From assembly GCA_003344405.1 (NCBI GenBank), contig NOWV01000042.1:186001-250000 (forward strand): a stretch of 64,000 nt of DNA. Direction: 5' to 3'. The notes below the pieces were generated by a model, which was given only the letters and a program-made list of their open reading frames with translations, was not told where the DNA came from and did no database searches. Source of the stretch: Trichoplax sp. H2. Lineage: Eukaryota > Placozoa > Uniplacotomia > Trichoplacea. Positions 32,104-44,963 of this stretch are shown piece after piece. How positions within the stretch are numbered: the stretch's first letter is position 1; every line of letters begins with the position of its first letter. The translations under genes were made by a program, and so were the position numbers.

Positions 32104-33885
32104 ATAATGCCAGCATAGGGAATAAGGTGACTACCACGAAATTCGAACACACTTTCACGTTAATAATTCGAACTTTAGTGAATTGTAATTTACATTGTTA
32201 TATAAGCCATTTCAAATAAAATATATTTCAAGCTTATTGACTTATAGTAGACCAAAGCGAACTAAAAGTACAAATTCAATTCAATACTGATGGTAATCAC
32301 GACATGCAGTTTTATGCCGTTTAAAAATCAAAGATGTTTTTATACATATTATGTTTAAAGCATACGTCTGATTCTATTTTCCTCCATAATATGGAGTATA
32401 ATGATGGCTCTACTCTTTAGTTACAATGCTAAAAATCTAAGAATGTCTTATAAAAAAGGAGTCACTATTCATCTAAGTATTCATAAAATATAAAGTTCGC
32501 CTTATGAATTTACAACTCAATTTGATAAGAAATTTTTATTTTGATGGTTATTATAAGTTTCTAACTTTGAATGTACGATCAGAACCAGTATCATCTTAAC
32601 AAGAGATTAATTGAATTGATAACTTTACTTGGTTACAAGTTTAAAGTTTGATGATTATAAATTTCTCACTTTAAATATACGATTAGGACGAATACCATCT
32701 TGATAACAGATTAGTAAAATTATACTAAATTATGTCATACTAAATTGCAGGCCAATCTTTATGAACTTTATATCTTTTTGAAAGCAATTTTGTTTATTGG
32801 ACCCTACATAGTCGTATTACTTTCATAAAAGTTTCCAATCCGCAAGTGATTGCGATCAATACTCACTATTGAACGTAGAGGATATAGTAGATATTTAGAT
32901 AAGTAACACATTAAAAATAAGTCAACCTAGATTTGTAGAAGCTATTGTCACTAAAGTGCGTTGGAGTGTCAAAGCCAAAAGGTAACCAACTCTGAAAGTA
33001 ACTCTATAACATTGCTAGTCTTAATTAATATGATACGGTGGATTTAAGTGATGTTGCATAAGCCCTAATTTGCAAATGAACATTATAGTACTTTTATTCA
33101 AAACCGTGGAAGTTTTTCAGTGCGAGAACGATTAAAACAGCAATACTAAATATACGCTGATAGTTAAAAAAAAATTTAAGCGAAGTGAAACCTTGTCGAC
33201 ACGCCAATATAAGTGCAAGTTGATAAGAAATTGACGGTAAATGTTAAAACTTTTCAACATAGCCTGAAATCTTTTCGGTAACTTATTAAAATTTTTATTC
33301 TTGTGTACCTCGGCGCAATTTTTCAAAATAATGGGTAATTACATTATTATATCTAAAAGAGCAAAGCAAACGATATGATACATTGAATACTTAGCACCTC
33401 AACATTAGTTTAAGTTACGTATCGATCACATCACTTTGTTTTTGGACTGTACAGTATTATTTTGGCATGCTGTTACTTAATGACATACCTTCAAATTGAA
33501 TTCTTCTATTAAAACAGAACTGATCTTATTGTACAATGTATAGCACATATAAATTGCAAGCAGTGCACTACATATGAATGAACTGCGACTAAACAATACT
33601 AGAATCTTACATATCATGACATTAAATATTGATATCAAGGTACTTTTATAGATAAAAACGATGTACAGTAAGTGCAAACCTTATGGATTCAAAGTACTGT
33701 TCGTTAAATAGGATTCTAACACGAACTTGTAATTATTATATCGAGAACATTTAAAAGTTAATGTTGTATGGTATTAGAAATATTTTTCAAGCCAAATGTT
33801 ATATTTTATCCATGTATCGTGTGCCCTGACACGCCAGGTTACCGTAAATATTTGCAATCAAGAGATAATGTTTATAACCGATGGC
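32104..33885. other. Intergenic region between ARH3 pseudogene D and ISY1
   Basis: Long AT-rich stretch with no exon I can assign. A loosely repeated segment occurs around 32545 and 32660 (TGGTTATTATAAGTTTCTAACTTTGAATGTACGAT-like against GATGATTATAAATTTCTCACTTTAAATATACGAT-like). The minus-strand frames at 33132-33326 and 33477-33677 are unsupported. Confidence 0.45.
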
Positions 33886-36093
33886 TTAGTTAAGTCCAAG
33901 AAGAACTTTTGCTTCGTTGCTATTAGCTAGGAGCGTATCACTACTATACTTGTGCAATAGTTCCTGCAATTGAATGAGAAATGAGATGTAGGTGAGTTAA
34001 ACTATTACCATTCTTTGACATGCAGAACATACTAAAACCGTCTTATCATGTATCCTATAGAGTTCTACGACTATGTAATGATAATGCAAATAATCGTATT
34101 AAATCTATATTGCGTTCTTCCTGTTCATAGTGGCATTATTCACGTTAGCTCAGATAAAGAAGAGATCTAATCAAAACTAGACTTATCACGCACCATTTTC
34201 TTCCTCTTTACCAGTAGTTCCTCAACCTTTCAATTTGATAATTACACTTCTTTAGTAAGCAGCACACATAATTTTAGAGTTAATGTGTTTTAACAATTAC
34301 AATATTAATATTAGATTACTTCTTTCTGCGACGGTACAGGAACGTGTACTGCAAACGATTGGTCGGATTTATCTTTACTCTGTTCGCCATTATCATTATC
34401 CTTTTAATTAATCGCAAAATTTAATATTAAATTGGTGGACTACTCGTTGCTATTATCTACAAATTTACGCTAGTGATTAATCTATTGATATTACATTAGT
34501 ATCTGCGACGGCATAGATATTTTGTTCTTCTTTTTCCTCTGGAATTTCGCCTCTTTCCTTCATGGCATTCCATTCCTTTACAGCCGCAGCGACAACTGTA
34601 AGAAGAATTTTCGCATTAGCCTATACATATACATGTTGGATACATTTTCTATTTTAGTGGACAGAACAATAAATATTAGTACTGACGTGAAGCTTCTGCT
34701 TCTTTCTCTAATGGTACAATTACGCCGTCATCTTCATCACGATAGCCATAATAATCAGCATCTACATGACGATATAGTTCGCCTCTAGTACGTCTTGGCT
34801 TTTCAGGTTCTGTAATCATGGTTTAAATATTTAAGGTTTTTTAAGTTATCATCAATTGAAATTATGCTATAAAAATCATAGGTATAAACATTATCAATAT
34901 GATTACTTTCTTGTTCAAATAGTTCCCTAACTCCTGGTAAATCTTTTGCTGCCCCAAAGTATCTATTAATAAGAGTTATATCATTAGTAAGACCTCAGTA
35001 ATTTTCTCACAACCTTAGGAAAATTCTAATAAGTAAAATAAAATAGGACCAACTTGTAGCCACGATTGCCTGGAACTTCTTTGCCTTCGCGGTCGAGCAT
35101 CTTCGGTCCCACTTTCTATTGTCGTAGTAGAACAATCATGGTCTTTTATATCTAAATGCAGTATAGGATTAGTACAGTAGAATCAAGGTCTATTTACCGC
35201 ATAATCTGGGCCTCCTAGTTCTTTGATACGATCTTGCCAATATCGTTTTTCTCGTAGTAATTTATTAATTTCGTCGTTTAAATCTCGAAGTCGAAATTCT
35301 CCTAGACCAGCTGGTCAATTGTATGAATAAGAATTAGCTCAACTATAAGCATCTTCTAAGCCATGTATAGTTTAGCAAAGTTGTCTATTAAGGTATAGGA
35401 TGATACCGTTCTGTATTTGGGCTACTTTCTTTGCTATTTCACGGATAATTTCTCGTCTCCACTTTTCGGCTGCTGGTAAATCATCACAATCACTTGCAAG
35501 AAAAGGTCTTCGCTCCTGTGTGATGTAAAATGTCATTTAGCATAATAGTGGAATTCCGTCTAAGACGCCAATCTATTTGCGTCCCTTTTTTACGTCTAGT
35601 TAGCAGAGTTTTATTGACAGTAGAGTCAAACGATATTATAGAGTAAGTAGAATAATTAAAGCTATAACTCATTAATCAGCACTATTACTCAGTTATTATA
35701 ATATTAAGAGTACCTTCATTCCTCTGCTGTCTTCAGCTGCTTTGGCTGCGCGAAAGCGCGACAACATTGACCTAAAGTGGAAAAGGCAAGCTCATAAGCA
35801 ACTGTAGTACTAAAGTGTACAGCATCGTCAATCCTTTTGTAGACATGAATATCTCCTTATTCAGTAAAGTATTAAATCCATGGATGATGGATAAGGTACA
35901 CTAATACATATCCTATCCATCATCATAAGGAATAATTTCTTACATTGCTTTCTCTGCATTACGAGCCTACCATTTGAAAAAAGTGCAAAATAACCGGTCA
36001 GTAATACCATTTGAATCATGCATAATACGCAACAAGATTTCAATTGCAAGTCAACAGAACAAATCTTTCACATATCAAGTATTCACTGACCAT
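33886..36093 (-). CDS. ISY1: Pre-mRNA-splicing factor ISY1, 12 exons
   Basis: Spliceosome component of the Prp19-associated (NineTeen) complex, acting in the nucleus. Minus-strand exons: 36093-36091 (the ATG alone), 35966-35944, 35771-35714, 35515-35407, 35310-35198, 35115-35054, 34962-34907, 34809-34687, 34595-34495, 34400-34320, 34226-34194, 33963-33886, giving 279 residues (human 285). Diagnostic stretches are ARNAEKAMSMLSRFRAAK, ERRPFLASDCDDLPAAEKWR, GLGEFRLRDLNDEINKLLRE, KVGPKMLDREGKEVPGNRGY, KYFGAAKDLPGVRELFEQEK, DADYYGYRDEDDGVIVPLEK and the end ELLHKYSSDTLLANSNEAK. The coding part of exon 1 is only the start codon, followed by a GTCAGT donor; the same donor hexamer follows exon 8. The gene is head-to-head with PIBF1, starts 1075 bases apart. 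Confidence 0.94.
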
Positions 36094-37168
36094 GATTTCC
36101 TTCTGATAGACTCCACTAAACGTCTACAATTGGATATTATAATTAATTAATATTAGAATCCACTTTTAGCAGGCCAATTTTCTCGGCGTGCTTGTAAAAT
36201 CGATCAAGACTGAGTAACCACCAGACTAAGATGGATTTTTCGGGTGTATTTATCTGCAGAAATACAGTATATAACGTACAGTAGGGTAATGTAGCAGTGT
36301 TTTCATACAGTCTACAGTGGGAATATGCGCCAACTTCGTTTTTACTATCAACTTCAAATGCATATGTATGTCCTGTACAGTACACTTGAGTCTATACAAT
36401 ACCCTATTGTGCCGCAACTGCATGATTGGTCTTGACTGAAGAACGATCCATAGTACCAAGCGTCAGCCATGGACTTCCAATCCATGGAAAGTACTGTACT
36501 TTCTACTGTAGCAGGCGAGGAATGGACTGTAACACAGGGTACTGTACACTGTATAGTATCGTACCGTATTTTGCGCGCTTTGTGCTACTTGTTGCCTTCA
36601 TTACTCTATACTGTCCATAGTGTTGTACTCGTCTGCCAGTCTCACTTGTGGACCGTACCACCTGATTCAGTGCCGCATGGAGTCCATCAGTGCAGCCCTG
36701 TGCCCGGCTGTGCGGACGGACAGATGATGCACGTCTACTGGCATAACGATTTGATTCAACCAACCGGACTGACGGAGTAAAGCTAGTACGGGACAACACA
36801 GTACAGTACTGTACAGTACAGTACAGTATAAGCCAGCCCGAAGGACAGTACAGACTGTACTGTACAGTGTACAGTACTGTAGTGTGCATTTACTCACTGT
36901 GCAACGATTGGACTCAGCCAACCGGACTGACGGAGTAAAGCGAGTACGGCACAACACAGTATACAGTACAGTAGAACCCAGGGCCAAAGGACAGCACAGT
37001 ACTGTAGTATGCAACGATTGGACTCAACCAACCGGACTGACGGAGTAAAGCCACTACGGGACAACACAGTATATAACCGTCTCACAAAATTAAGCATAGT
37101 AGCAGTTAGAATTCAATTGAGAATGATACGATATATGGAAGAGAATCGAAGATAAACAAATATGCGCT
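36094..37168. promoter_or_regulatory. Shared divergent upstream region of ISY1 and PIBF1
   Basis: About 1.1 kb between two head-to-head genes. It holds a three-copy tandem repeat (36745-37070) and many TACTGTACAGTA palindromes. It is less AT-rich than the surroundings. Several long overlapping frames on both strands are repeat by-products: they share one motif in three places, overlap each other and match no family. Confidence 0.6.
36745..37070 (+). repeat. Tandem repeat, three copies, between ISY1 and PIBF1
   Basis: A core of about 60 bases starting AACGATTGGACTCAACCAAC and running on through CGGACTGACGGAGTAAAGC and ACGGGACAACACAGTA occurs near 36745, 36902 and 37012, in the same orientation. 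The spacing is about 157 and 110 bases; the intervals are filled with TACAGTACTGTACAGTA runs and short patches such as CCGAAGGACAG or GCCAAAGGACAG. The last copy ends about 100 bases before the PIBF1 start codon. Confidence 0.85.
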
Positions 37169-40100
37169 ATGGATAGTAGCTTTGCTAACGCTTCAGTCAG
37201 TGAAATCTTAACGGATGATTTACTATCCACCAGTTTAGATGCTTCTATTTATCGATCGTCATCGTCATCGGAAAATGAAGATAGCGATCGAAAGCCTGCC
37301 AAAAGTGGCGGGAAAATCAGCAAACAACGATTAGAACGAAAAGAGTTAAGGCATACCTTGCAGATATTGAAATTAGAGTTGTCGCAAAAGAGTGCTACTA
37401 TTGATAACCTTCGATCTGAATATACAATGAAAATAGATGATTTAGAAGATCGATTAGGCGAAGCATTACATCAGAAACAAATTATTCAAGCCCAAATGGA
37501 AGCGCAATTACAAATGCTGCAAGATAGCTCAAAGAATCGAACTGAAAAAATGACCGACAATATGGCAGTTATTCAACAGCGACAACGCTCTCTAGAAATG
37601 GCTAATTTAGAATTACAAACGCGCTCTGGTGAAATACGCCATACTTTATCAAATATAGATAATTTCGAACATTTATATGATAATTTAAACGACAAAAACC
37701 CTCACGAGTTGGCATTACCTCATTATGCAGTGGTAGGTTTTACGTAACTGCAATTTTATGTGCAATAGCCTATTATAGTTTCATCTGTCGATGGCTCGAT
37801 AAATAGACGGGTACGGTTGAAAGATGTCAGGCTGCAGCGATATCTTCATATGCACAGGATATACTGCTACTATAAACTGTTTAGACATTAAGTAGGCCAC
37901 TAAAAATATGACTGATAGAATGCATAACTAGACATTGTCAAGATAGCTATTACGCCTGTTTTGCGGTTGTAGTCGTTTCAACTAGTTGCAGTAGTAATTG
38001 AAGTACGGTAGCATTATTAAGGGGTTGTATAACCCAACCCACTAGCGCTGTATTTTAATCGCATTAACAATTCTATCCTGCGCTTCTACAATATTTTCAT
38101 AGCTTAAATTTTTTGAAGCAATCCGACCGTTAAGGCGAGAAATCAATGAAATAAAAACCTTGAACATTGATTTAAATGACAAGAATCGTATACAATCGGA
38201 GCAAATTTTCCAATTGCAAGATACCTGCGATCAACTGCGTAATGAAAAGACAGATATGAATATCCAAATGCAAAAGTTAACTTTAGAGAATGAGGATTTT
38301 AAGAGTAAGATAAAAGCCATAACCCATAAAGAAGTAGCATTTGACCAGCTAGAAAAAGAAAAGCGAGCCCTTGAGCAAGAAGTACAGATGTTAAGAAATG
38401 CAGCATCGATAGTGGAAGGAACATTACATGCTAGGACAACGGAAAGAGATGATTCAAGCAAAGAGGTAAACATCTTAGAGCAAAAATTAACTATACAATC
38501 TATCTATTTAGGATGTTTTAACGATCTAGATCGTATTCTTTCTTTCATTCAATCGTTTCGGATAGTTGGCAGGTTGTAGGCAAGCACTAGCCATTTTACA
38601 GCAAGACAAAGTATATCTTACAAAACAAGTCAATGAAGCCAATTTTAAAATCTCTCGTTGTCAAGAAAAAGCTGAAACTTTGGATGAGCAGTTAATTACG
38701 GCTAAACGTGCTAGAGAAGAATTGTATGAAAAGTATATGTCTTGCAGGTATTTTATACTGTAAAAATAATAATGTTGAATAGACCTGATTGTTGAACAAT
38801 GGCCTCTTATACGCGAATACTCTGTTATGTTATAGAGCATACTTGAATTAATTATAATATAAATTAGAAGCTAGATACATTTCAAATCTTTATTCTATAA
38901 ATATAACTGCTTAGAGAACAATATAAAACAGAATACGAAGAGCGTCTAGCAGCTGAGCTAAAGAATCTACGAGGTCAAACTGAAGCTGAAATGGAAAGAT
39001 TGAGATCCACAACGAGAGATGTATACGATCGCGAAGGTCGGCAGCTACGTGAAGCTCGTGAAATTGCAATTCATGAGCGAGATCGCCTTGTCGTCGAGCT
39101 GAAAGTAAGCTTCTAAATTAATTTGATTTTACGCGCCTTGCATACCGAAATTTAACTACCGTATAATGTAATTCGTTATAAAACTACAGGAGGCTAGAGG
39201 AAATTATGAAAGTATATTAAAAGAATTACATCGACAGCAAGCTGATACAGATACAAAATTAAATGATCTGCTAACTGCAGCTAAGGTATCATCATTTGAA
39301 AAGGATCGCATTCAACTCATTTATGAAGAGAATTTAAAGTCTTTACGCAATTGCAAAGACCAGATTGAGCTTCTTCGAAAGAAAAACGAGGTAGTGAATA
39401 TTCGTTTACTAGTTAATTATACACAATGTATAATTGATTGTAATAATACTTATTTTACAGATCCTTACCAAAGAATTATATTCACTTCAATCATCAAGTG
39501 AAAAGCGTATTCATGAGTTGGAGACAAAAGTCACCGACAATAACGGCAAATTAAGAACATACGAAAAATTGGAGAAAGAATTAGACGAAGTAGTCATGCA
39601 GGCAGCAGAAGGTAATGGCTAAATTTTGTTCTCTATTACTTCATCAATTTTTGTATAAGAAATCCTTTCTTCGTCATAATTGGTTACTTTTTATGTTGTA
39701 TTACTATTACAGTGGCTGATGAGGCAGACGCTGAGCAGCTCTTATACTCGTATGGCTATGGCGCTAACATACCCAGCTCTTCAAAAAGACGACTACAGCA
39801 GAGGTATTGTAATCTTTGATATTCACTACAGTCTACTAGATTGCGTAGTCAGGATATAAACTTCATTTTGCGTACGTTAACAAATGATTGTTATAGTGTT
39901 CATTTGGCAAGAAGAATCTTAAAACTAGAGAAGGATAATACCAAACTTAAACAAGATTTACAAAATTATCAAATAAAGAATGAGCAATTAAGCGATGAGG
40001 TTACAACCCAAAATTTTTTATTCCAGCTAAACTAGTAATGGATAGCTCACATTGTGGTTGCGTATTTAATAAATTAAAACACTTAATTTATGATCCTTGA

Positions 40101-41096
40101 AGGTGGCTAATAGTACCAAGTTATTAAATGATGCTCAACAACCTTATAATTATCTAATTGAGAGCATAAAAACCAGAGATCAACAAATAGAAACACATAA
40201 GAAATTAATTACCAACTTACAGAATGATACCAAGTAAGCTTATAAGATTAATTAACCCTTTTAATAGATAATGAAGAGATGGCAACAATATTAACCAATA
40301 CAAATGTTTCTGCTTTTAACAGGAACTTGGTGCGCGAAAAGAATGACTTGTTAAAGCAAAAAAATCAATTGAGTAGTTCTCTTGAAAGATTATTACTGAA
40401 TAGAAAGGTAGCATAATAACAGAGAAACTTATTGTCGCCTAAATGTCTATAATATTGTCTGCATTGTGTTTGGCACGATAGCGTTATTGGTGCAATAATT
40501 GGTTACTATTCTAAGTAAATGTATTCAATTTCAGGAACTTAATTCTATAAAAGACATAATTACGCATTTGCGGCAGCATCATGGATTTGAAAATGTCGCT
40601 AGCATCCCCACCCCGTTGAATCAAGAATCAACCCAATCTTCCGAATTGCCGCCGCGTCCAACCTTATTTGTATGTGAGCAGTTTACATTGTATAAGATAC
40701 GGATACTTTTAAAATTTTGAAGGGCTCCATTGAACTGTTACCTAGTGTTCTACGTATTACATTCATCTGCATGTATGCATAAATATCTATGAAATTAAAG
40801 TTACTACTAGGATGACATACGTATCAGCGTTATAACGCTTACGTTTCGCTGACACAATTTGATGGGCCTTTAATTATATATTAATGATATAAGACATATT
40901 GCACCTTATTGAAGACATTAATTTATGTTCAGCTATTGCTACACTTACTAAGCATGCAGTAAGCGCAAACTACTCGTGTAATTAATATGATGTGCCTTGT
41001 GTGACGTGAATGCTAATATCATCGCTTGTTTTATAACAGACTAAGAAACAGTCGCCGTCTTGGTATCGACAGTTGGTCAAGTCAAATTCTAGATGA
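37169..41096 (+). CDS. PIBF1: PIBF1/CEP90, centriolar satellite coiled-coil protein, 12 exons
   Basis: Centriolar satellite and centriole protein needed for cilium formation and, in cultured cells, spindle-pole integrity. Exons 37169-37732, 38103-38465, 38566-38747, 38915-39104, 39190-39390, 39461-39611, 39713-39803, 39897-39999, 40103-40233, 40323-40407, 40535-40669, 41040-41096 give 750 residues (human 757). Diagnostic stretches: [138 protein letters not shown] and PRPTLF. The protein is almost all heptad-rich coiled coil after an acidic, Ser-rich N-terminus. Exon 3 joins as SKE to [15 protein letters not shown], aligning without gap to the human protein. AATAAA lies at about 41369. Confidence 0.95.
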
Positions 41097-44000
41097 AGTG
41101 AAGAATTATTAAAATGCAGAATGTTGAAGTAACAAGATGACGACGATGTATATATTTCTGTATAGCATAGTATGTACTAACTGTATATTGATAATGTTTA
41201 TAGCAAGGTGATATAACTGTACATTGATCGATTTTGATCAGAGATATCTGTCATTTTCAAATCGAACCTGTTGTATTGACGATAAGTTAATGATGGATGG
41301 GCAAATCTATAAATAGATTGCTATTACCCTATTGAGCACACTTGTACAGGTATTTTAATCGATTATAAAATAAATTTATTTGTGTAATCAAATTATTCGT
41401 AGATCTTGATACTTTTGTTTAGTTCCACGTTCTACTATTATAAATTTGGACCAACGTTATTAGAATTTATAAATGTTGTTTTTCGTTTATTATTCTTGGT
41501 GGGGACGTTGTCAATGAATTTTTAATGTATTGCACGAGTACGCAGTCAGAGGAAAACGTTTACAATTCAGTTTGTTCATGTTTGTGCAGTGTATATTGTA
41601 TAACCCACTACTGTTTCTAGCGAGGAACAATTCTTATTTTACGCGATACACAAATTATCATATCAATTTAATATACTTTCAACAAGCTCATTTCATGTCT
41701 TGTTCCTCGTTGTGCTATCGGTAGTCACGACGCAATATTTATTTTGTGATAGATTTAAAATTATTCTGTGAATAGGATTATCTTTTCCGACTATGTACTT
41801 ACTGTGCTAGCAATGAGTTATGTTCTTCGCTGCTGCCGGCTCTTGATCAGACACGCTACCTATACAACACATTATGATCCTGAGCCGGAATGGCATTATT
41901 TTAAAAAAAACAAAATAATAGGCATTCTTAGATGTTTATTTTGACAAGTTGGCTCTGACGTCTGCAGAGGAGTAAATCAAAGAGAGTCGTTCTTGCGTCT
42001 AAGAAGGTATTTTGTCAACATGCAGAACACCATCCGATATGGGAGGACTCTTGTCGCAATGACTGTCGCTAAGATGATTTACATATAATAATAGTAATAG
42101 TATAATCCGTCCCATTACCAATGGAATGGAAAGTCCATTCTACGATTGGTGAATATATTCAATTCGCTTATCGCAAATGAAATTGCAGAGGCATGCAATG
42201 GCTGTACTGTACCTACAGTTGTAGCAGTAGGTAGATCAGTGGGTTCAAAAATGGACGACATTTGTGGTCGAAATTGTAAAATATTACGACTTCTAGCCAA
42301 GGGCAAATGGGCAATAGCATGTCCAAATTAATCATAGACTAGTTGAAAGAGTGACAGACTCGATTCAAAGCATGCGTAGCTGACTGCTCTTAGTGATTGA
42401 CGCCAACCCGTATACAGTACAGTATACAAGTACAAGTTATGCTCGTACTGTACAGTATACTGTAGGCTACAGTACTGTACTGTACGTACAGTGTACAGTA
42501 TAACAGTACTACTGTACAGTATGTGATCCAGTATACTGTACTGTACCTGTATTGTCATCGGTGTACTGTAGGAAAACAGATGTCGTGCGTTGACTGAAGC
42601 GTGACGTTTGCATCGTGGCACAACGTTCAATGCGACATGTGTTTTACACATGTTGATAGTCTGCATAAGATATCGTTGCATTGAAAGTGTACCCAGTGAA
42701 CAAAGTACCAGGACAGAATACGGATAGGAGAGGAAGCGACTTGATGATTGATTGATTTTTTTACATGCAGAAATGACAGTAGTCGGCTAGCGTACGCAAC
42801 GCCAGTACTTGTTAAAGCGTTGACTACAGTTCACTACTGACCAAAAGGTCACTGCCAATGCCGTCGATTGTTGACTCATACTGTACGTCAACGTTTGAAT
42901 TAGGCCCGTACGACGCAGGTGGAACTCAACCGGGACGACGACAATGCATCGAAGAACAAAAGCTAGCCTCACCAGCTAGTCAGCAGTCACTCGTCCCTGA
43001 GTATCAGACTCTGCCAAAAATTGAAATTACAATGCAAAGTCACGCACTTTGAACTGTGGTCCGGTCCTCTACAGTACGATACACTGTAGACGACAGGGCT
43101 GTCGAGCATTGTCCTGGAGCTGTGGCTGACTGCATCCACCACGCACTCGATGCGAGTCATACAACTCGCGTTGGCCTCAACCAATCAACGACAAGTTGGT
43201 TTTTTATCTTGCAGCTGTGCGGACAACTGGACAACGACTCAAGCAGCCAACTCAGACGTGCATTGATGACGCTACTGAGTGCACTCTCGACAACCTCGTT
43301 GGGGAAAAAAATTGAAATACAAAATAGCAAAAGAAATTAATGCTCAACTTGCAGTGAAAATAGCACTGGATTGCTTGGTTTTTGCCTATTCGACACAGTA
43401 TTGATTTACTTTGTGGATCTTTCAATTCAATCCTATAGATTAATCGTGGCAAAGAGTTGATTTCAAGTTGGTGCACCAGCTCAATTTTCATGCATTGCCA
43501 GTGACAACTCAGACTGTGTCATTAAAGGTAAGTCAGCGCAAAATGGACATGCAGCTCTCGACTGCCTCCGACAGAAAATAACATGTAAATTGATCTATCG
43601 TGGTAGAGTAAAGCAAAGAATCTACTATTTTGTAACCTTGATCAGCTACGATCACAAACGATTATTCTCTATGCTGTACTAGTACAGTGATTGCAGGACT
43701 AGCCAATCCATTCTATCTTATCATGCCCTCGAGAAATAACTCGACTCACCAGCCATCATTCTCAACCACTTGAAATAGGCACCAACGACAATCGACTATC
43801 ATGTCCAGCGTACAGTACTGTCAAGGAAAAATTTAAACTTTTAAAATAGAAATGCTACTGTAATGGACAAGTCAATCATGACAGACAGTGTAGTTGAATT
43901 AATGAACTGAGCAAATTTCTATCGACGGTAAAACACAGATGCCAAGTCTTGACTCTTCAAATCGCCTCTTCTAACCGTAGTACACCGTATATAAACTGAT

Positions 44001-44963
44001 ACTATTTATATAACTGATCCAACATGGACTGTCCTTTTCTCTCTATCCACGTACATATCCAACGTATATACTGTACTATACTGGTATAGCTTGACTTCCA
44101 CTAATCGACCAGTAGTAGTAGTCGTTTTTCAATTCGTTATTGTCTAGCTTAACGGATACTCTCTTTCCGTAATGACTATCCTTGTTGAATTATCCTGAAT
44201 CATTTCATACCAGGTACTGTACATACTGTACAGTAGTCAGTTGACTAGTGCTGTCGGAAATGTATCCATTGGACAACTAAAATGATAAATTATGTATCAA
44301 ATCCAGCGCATAACGAACGATAGATAAGTACTAGCGTACGTGCTTACGTCTTGAATAATGATCGATTAATGCATCTGTACAAAATACAAATGGTAAAATA
44401 CATCATAATCAATTTCGTTAAAATCAAGATCTGCCATCGATTTGTAGATCCTCAGTTACACCATGCACATGAATTAACTCCTATGTTAATAGTATTGTTA
44501 CGATCGATAAACTAATTGCAATAAACGACCTGCGCTAATGGAAAGGGCAATGTGTTATCTTGTACCAATCAAGGAAAAATTTCACATCAGTTGGAAAGAA
44601 GTATTGTGACGCACTGCTATACATTGTACATTACTTTAATTTCCTCATTTTGCCATGAAATCGATAGATATCAAATAGAAAAGTGTAATGTTGAACCTCA
44701 ATGAAAATCCAATATCACCCTATTGAAAATTATTATTATTTTTTTTGGAGGGGGGGGAAATACTGAACACATTCTATAGTGTTGTACAACTTGTCTTGAA
44801 AAATTGTTTAAAAAGGCTTGTGATACCTTCTATTTTGCTTATTATACTGGTTAACTAATTGATCCATTACTTGATCTGATAGCACGACAAAATACTGTTG
44901 GAATAAGCAGACTCACAACCAATTTTAAAACATACTGAATAGTCTAAATACAAAGGAAACAAT
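41097..44963. other. Intergenic region between PIBF1 and the CNB-domain gene
   Basis: About 3.9 kb with no exon assigned. It holds the PIBF1 3' UTR, a dense TACTGTACAGTA array (42410-42560) and a less AT-rich block at about 42750-43300 that may be regulatory or an old element. The frames at 42146-42331, 42328-42681, 42787-42972, 42858-43052 and 43056-43340 overlap each other on both strands and match no family. A G run (ggaggggggg) lies near 44747. Confidence 0.45.
42410..42560. repeat. Dense TACTGTACAGTA palindrome array
   Basis: About 150 bases made mainly of TACAGTAC, TACTGTACAGTA, TACAGTATAC and GTACAGTGTACAGTA units. It resembles the arrays at 17700-17830 and 36780-37010 but here has no identified gene start within 2 kb. 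Confidence 0.8.

Noticed and set aside
36143-37097. Several overlapping open frames of 60-128 codons on both strands
   Set aside because: They are produced by the self-complementary TGTACA repeats and the three-copy tandem repeat, overlap each other, and have no family content.
42146-43491. Cluster of open frames on both strands in a less AT-rich block
   Set aside because: No recognisable domain, mutual overlap, and no splice structure; left as intergenic.
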